Origin: an uncultured Clostridia bacterium
GTDB lineage: Bacteria > Bacillota > Clostridia > Lachnospirales > CAG-274
DNA length: 64,000 nt
Assembly: GCA_910579745.1 (NCBI GenBank)
Contig: CAJTVH010000011.1
Coordinates: forward strand, 6,666-70,665
Direction: 5' to 3'
Shown: one piece after another, positions 62,514 to 64,000 of the stretch
Numbering within the stretch: the first letter of the stretch is position 1
How the letters are laid out: each line of letters begins with the position of its first letter
Notes under the pieces: generated by a model
What the model was told of the DNA's origin: nothing
The model's input: only the letters and a program-made list of their open reading frames with translations
The model's database searches: none
Translations under genes and position numbers: made by a program

Positions 62514-63431
62514 TCATTCTATAAGATGTTTTGGGGTATCTATAGCCGCGTATTTATAGATTTTTTCTTTTTCTTCAAGTCTAATTTTTTCCGCAAACGC
62601 TTTAATCTTATTACAAATCCACATATACGCCGTCGAGTTTTCTGTATAATCCGCTTCCGCATACATATTTATTCTTCCATCCATTCTCATTTGTTCAACT
62701 TGTTTAAGAGCCTTTTCATCACCTTTTGGATATATCGCAAAGGTTGCGCCGCCATTTTTATTAACTACAGAAAAAGCAGGAATATCACTTGGACCATCCG
62801 CTATATATACCATATTAATAAAGTGTACTCGCCGTAATTCTTCCGGGATTTTTGTATTAACTTTAACTCCCTCATGATGATTAACACCTTTATTTATTTC
62901 AAACAAAGCTCGTGTTTTACTTGTATTATCTATAGTATAGCCTATTTCGCTGATAATACTGTCACCATTTGTATCTTGTTCTTCAATAAGTTCACAACCC
63001 CATACATACTCTACATATGGCATAACAGCTGAACCTTTAATTATTTCCGTCATACCTGTACTTACTATATAGTGTTCTACTTTAATATCATATTCTTTAT
63101 AAATTTCTTCTTCCTCTATTAGTTTCTTTGTCTTTTCAAAAATTTCAGGTACTCCTTGATAAAATTTTTGTTTTTTACCAAACTCCCTTAACTTTTTATT
63201 ATTTAAGCCTTTGAATTTTCCTGATTTAGCATATCTTATGAACTGATTAAGATATACTGTATCAGGATTCACTTTTACCTTTTGTTCGTCAAAATATTTT
63301 TGTGGTAAAGCATTAGTTTCCTTCCAAAATTTAACACCATCTACGCCATATTCTTCAAAAATAGGGTCTTGCATATATCCATTGACAAGCGTTCTATCAA
63401 AATCCCATACAATAGCAATAACATTTGCCAA
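62514..63431 (-). CDS. HAD-superfamily hydrolase
   Basis: A 305-residue HAD-like protein. Motif I is AIVWDFDRTLVNGYM (residues ~6-20), motif II is HYIVSTGMTEII (~125), and the acidic motif is MVYIADGPSDIPAFSVV (~215-231), so all catalytic positions are present. A large cap (~25-120) separates motifs I and II. The substrate is unknown. The start is taken as TTG at 63431, nine bases after AGGAGG; a GTG 9 bp upstream overlaps that site. The family is sometimes found next to phage-derived lysis genes, as here. Confidence 0.85.
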   Translation of the reverse strand: MANVIAIVWDFDRTLVNGYMQDPIFEEYGVDGVKFWKETNALPQKYFDEQKVKVNPDTVYLNQFIRYAKSGKFKGLNNKKLREFGKKQKFYQGVPEIFEKTKKLIEEEEIYKEYDIKVEHYIVSTGMTEIIKGSAVMPYVEYVWGCELIEEQDTNGDSIISEIGYTIDNTSKTRALFEINKGVNHHEGVKVNTKIPEELRRVHFINMVYIADGPSDIPAFSVVNKNGGATFAIYPKGDEKALKQVEQMRMDGRINMYAEADYTENSTAYMWICNKIKAFAEKIRLEEKEKIYKYAAIDTPKHLIE

Positions 63432-63553
63432 AAAAAACACCTCCTAATTATCATTTTCAATAAATAATTATACGTATGTTTTTAAATTATGTCAATAATT
63501 TCCAATATATTGATTATAGTTTAAGAATTATTTTACACATCATTTTTACAATA

Positions 63554-63583
63554 AAAAAGCCGATAAAAAATCGGCCTTTTTAA
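63554..63583 (-). terminator. Terminator after the CmpB-type gene
   Basis: AAAAAAGCCGAT and ATCGGCCTTTTT form a short GC-rich stem with a T-run on either strand. It lies ~100 bp past the stop of the partial gene at the right edge. Confidence 0.7.
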
Positions 63584-63586
63584 TTA

Positions 63587-63653
63587 ACTTGACGTTTTTT
63601 TTTAGAAATTTTAGTCAAGTATTTTTGATTTATTTAATAATTATGTCAAGTAT
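63587..63653. promoter_or_regulatory. Triple GTCAAGT motif upstream of the HAD gene
   Basis: ACTTGAC (63587-63593), GTCAAGTAT (63614-63622) and GTCAAGTAT (63645-63653) form one inverted and one direct repeat with 31-bp spacing in the direct pair. A candidate operator; no regulator is identified. Confidence 0.3.
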
Positions 63654-63686
63654 ATTTTATAAAAATTATATTTTTGTAAAATATAG

Positions 63687-64000
63687 CTATTTCAGCCCTA
63701 AAAATTCCATATAAACATCTTTTAATCCATACCCCGTCCCCTCATTCCAAAACTTAAACCTTATAAAATCCTCCAGCCATATGGCGGCGGGCATAAGCAG
63801 AAGCCACAAAAGCCCAAACTCTAAGCAAATCTGCCCGTTAATATTAAAAAACATATCAGAGTAATCCCATATATCCAGCCCCATTTTTATATTCAGTATG
63901 TACCCCGCTATGTACTCAATCACAAGCACAATCCCTGTTCCTATCAACGATTGCTTAAACACGGACATATTATAAAACTTAGGTATCTGGTTTATGCTTC
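63687..64000 (-). CDS. CmpB/ABC_trans_CmpB-type membrane protein (partial)
   Basis: The frame stays open through the right edge (codons SINQIPKFYN precede the first visible Met), so the N-terminus is missing. The visible C-terminal ~104 residues contain two TM segments (LIGTGIVLVIEYIAGYILNI and ICLEFGLLWLLLMPAAIWLE) and the family block IWDYSDMFFNINGQICLEF. This matches small membrane proteins annotated as putative ABC transporter permease type 1 (CmpB-like), some of which occur near phage lysis genes. Function unproven. Confidence 0.7.
   Translation of the reverse strand, partial: SINQIPKFYNMSVFKQSLIGTGIVLVIEYIAGYILNIKMGLDIWDYSDMFFNINGQICLEFGLLWLLLMPAAIWLEDFIRFKFWNEGTGYGLKDVYMEFLGLK

Overview
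The window looks like a chromosomal segment of a low-GC, anaerobic, spore-forming member of the Clostridia, probably Lachnospirales-like; I cannot place it to genus. The evidence is an AT-rich sequence with strong GGAGG ribosome binding sites, the sporulation genes yqfC and yqfD, the order yqfC-yqfD-phoH-pgpH-ybeY-cdd-era-yqzL-recO, a dnaG-rpoD pair, a trimeric [FeFe]-hydrogenase, pyruvate phosphate dikinase, and a dockerin-tagged pectate lyase.

Layout. 1-2920 (minus): a hydrogenase operon with a NuoE-like, a NuoF-like and the start of a NuoG/HydA-like subunit. 3887-5053: cyclopropane fatty acid synthase. 5120-10115: an accessory island of decayed mobile-element genes (serine recombinase, conjugative-transposon sigma-like and HTH genes, a frameshifted DinJ-type antitoxin) around an intact ECF sigma factor and a DUF2461 gene. 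10144-12506 (minus): an orphan histidine kinase, then a cupin/DUF3006 pair. 12675-21578 (plus): the sporulation / c-di-AMP / rRNA-processing / repair cluster. 21646-34613 (minus): HAD phosphatase, nucleoside kinase, Nif3-like protein, TrmK, SigA, DnaG, dGTPase, YitT, a two-domain hemerythrin, a GNAT and an FNT channel. 34622-40194 (minus): uvrB and uvrA with the remains of a type I restriction specificity gene between them. 40400-45181: a 1593-residue pectate lyase, divergent from an HD-GYP gene. 46959-52018 (minus): Maf, DUF4321, a soluble PocR chemoreceptor-like protein and PPDK. 52675-60013 (minus): a MacA-MacB-like export system with its two-component system and a TolC-like protein. 60310-64000 (minus): an endolysin-SPFH-holin cassette, a HAD protein and a partial CmpB-type membrane protein.

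The most distinctive content is in the intergenic DNA. At least three families of short dispersed repeats recur. The first is a ~150-160 bp MITE-like palindrome with ends GAGCGTATCTGAAAACTA, flanked by TA and present in about nine copies. The second is a ~145 bp multi-hairpin element whose loops are conserved while the stems change in a paired way; it sits 3' of minus-strand genes in all three copies. The third is a smaller set of elements with ends TTAAGGAAAAC. None carries a transposase in this window.

No tRNA, rRNA, CRISPR array or intact insertion sequence was seen. All assignments come from reading motifs by eye; no database search was run.
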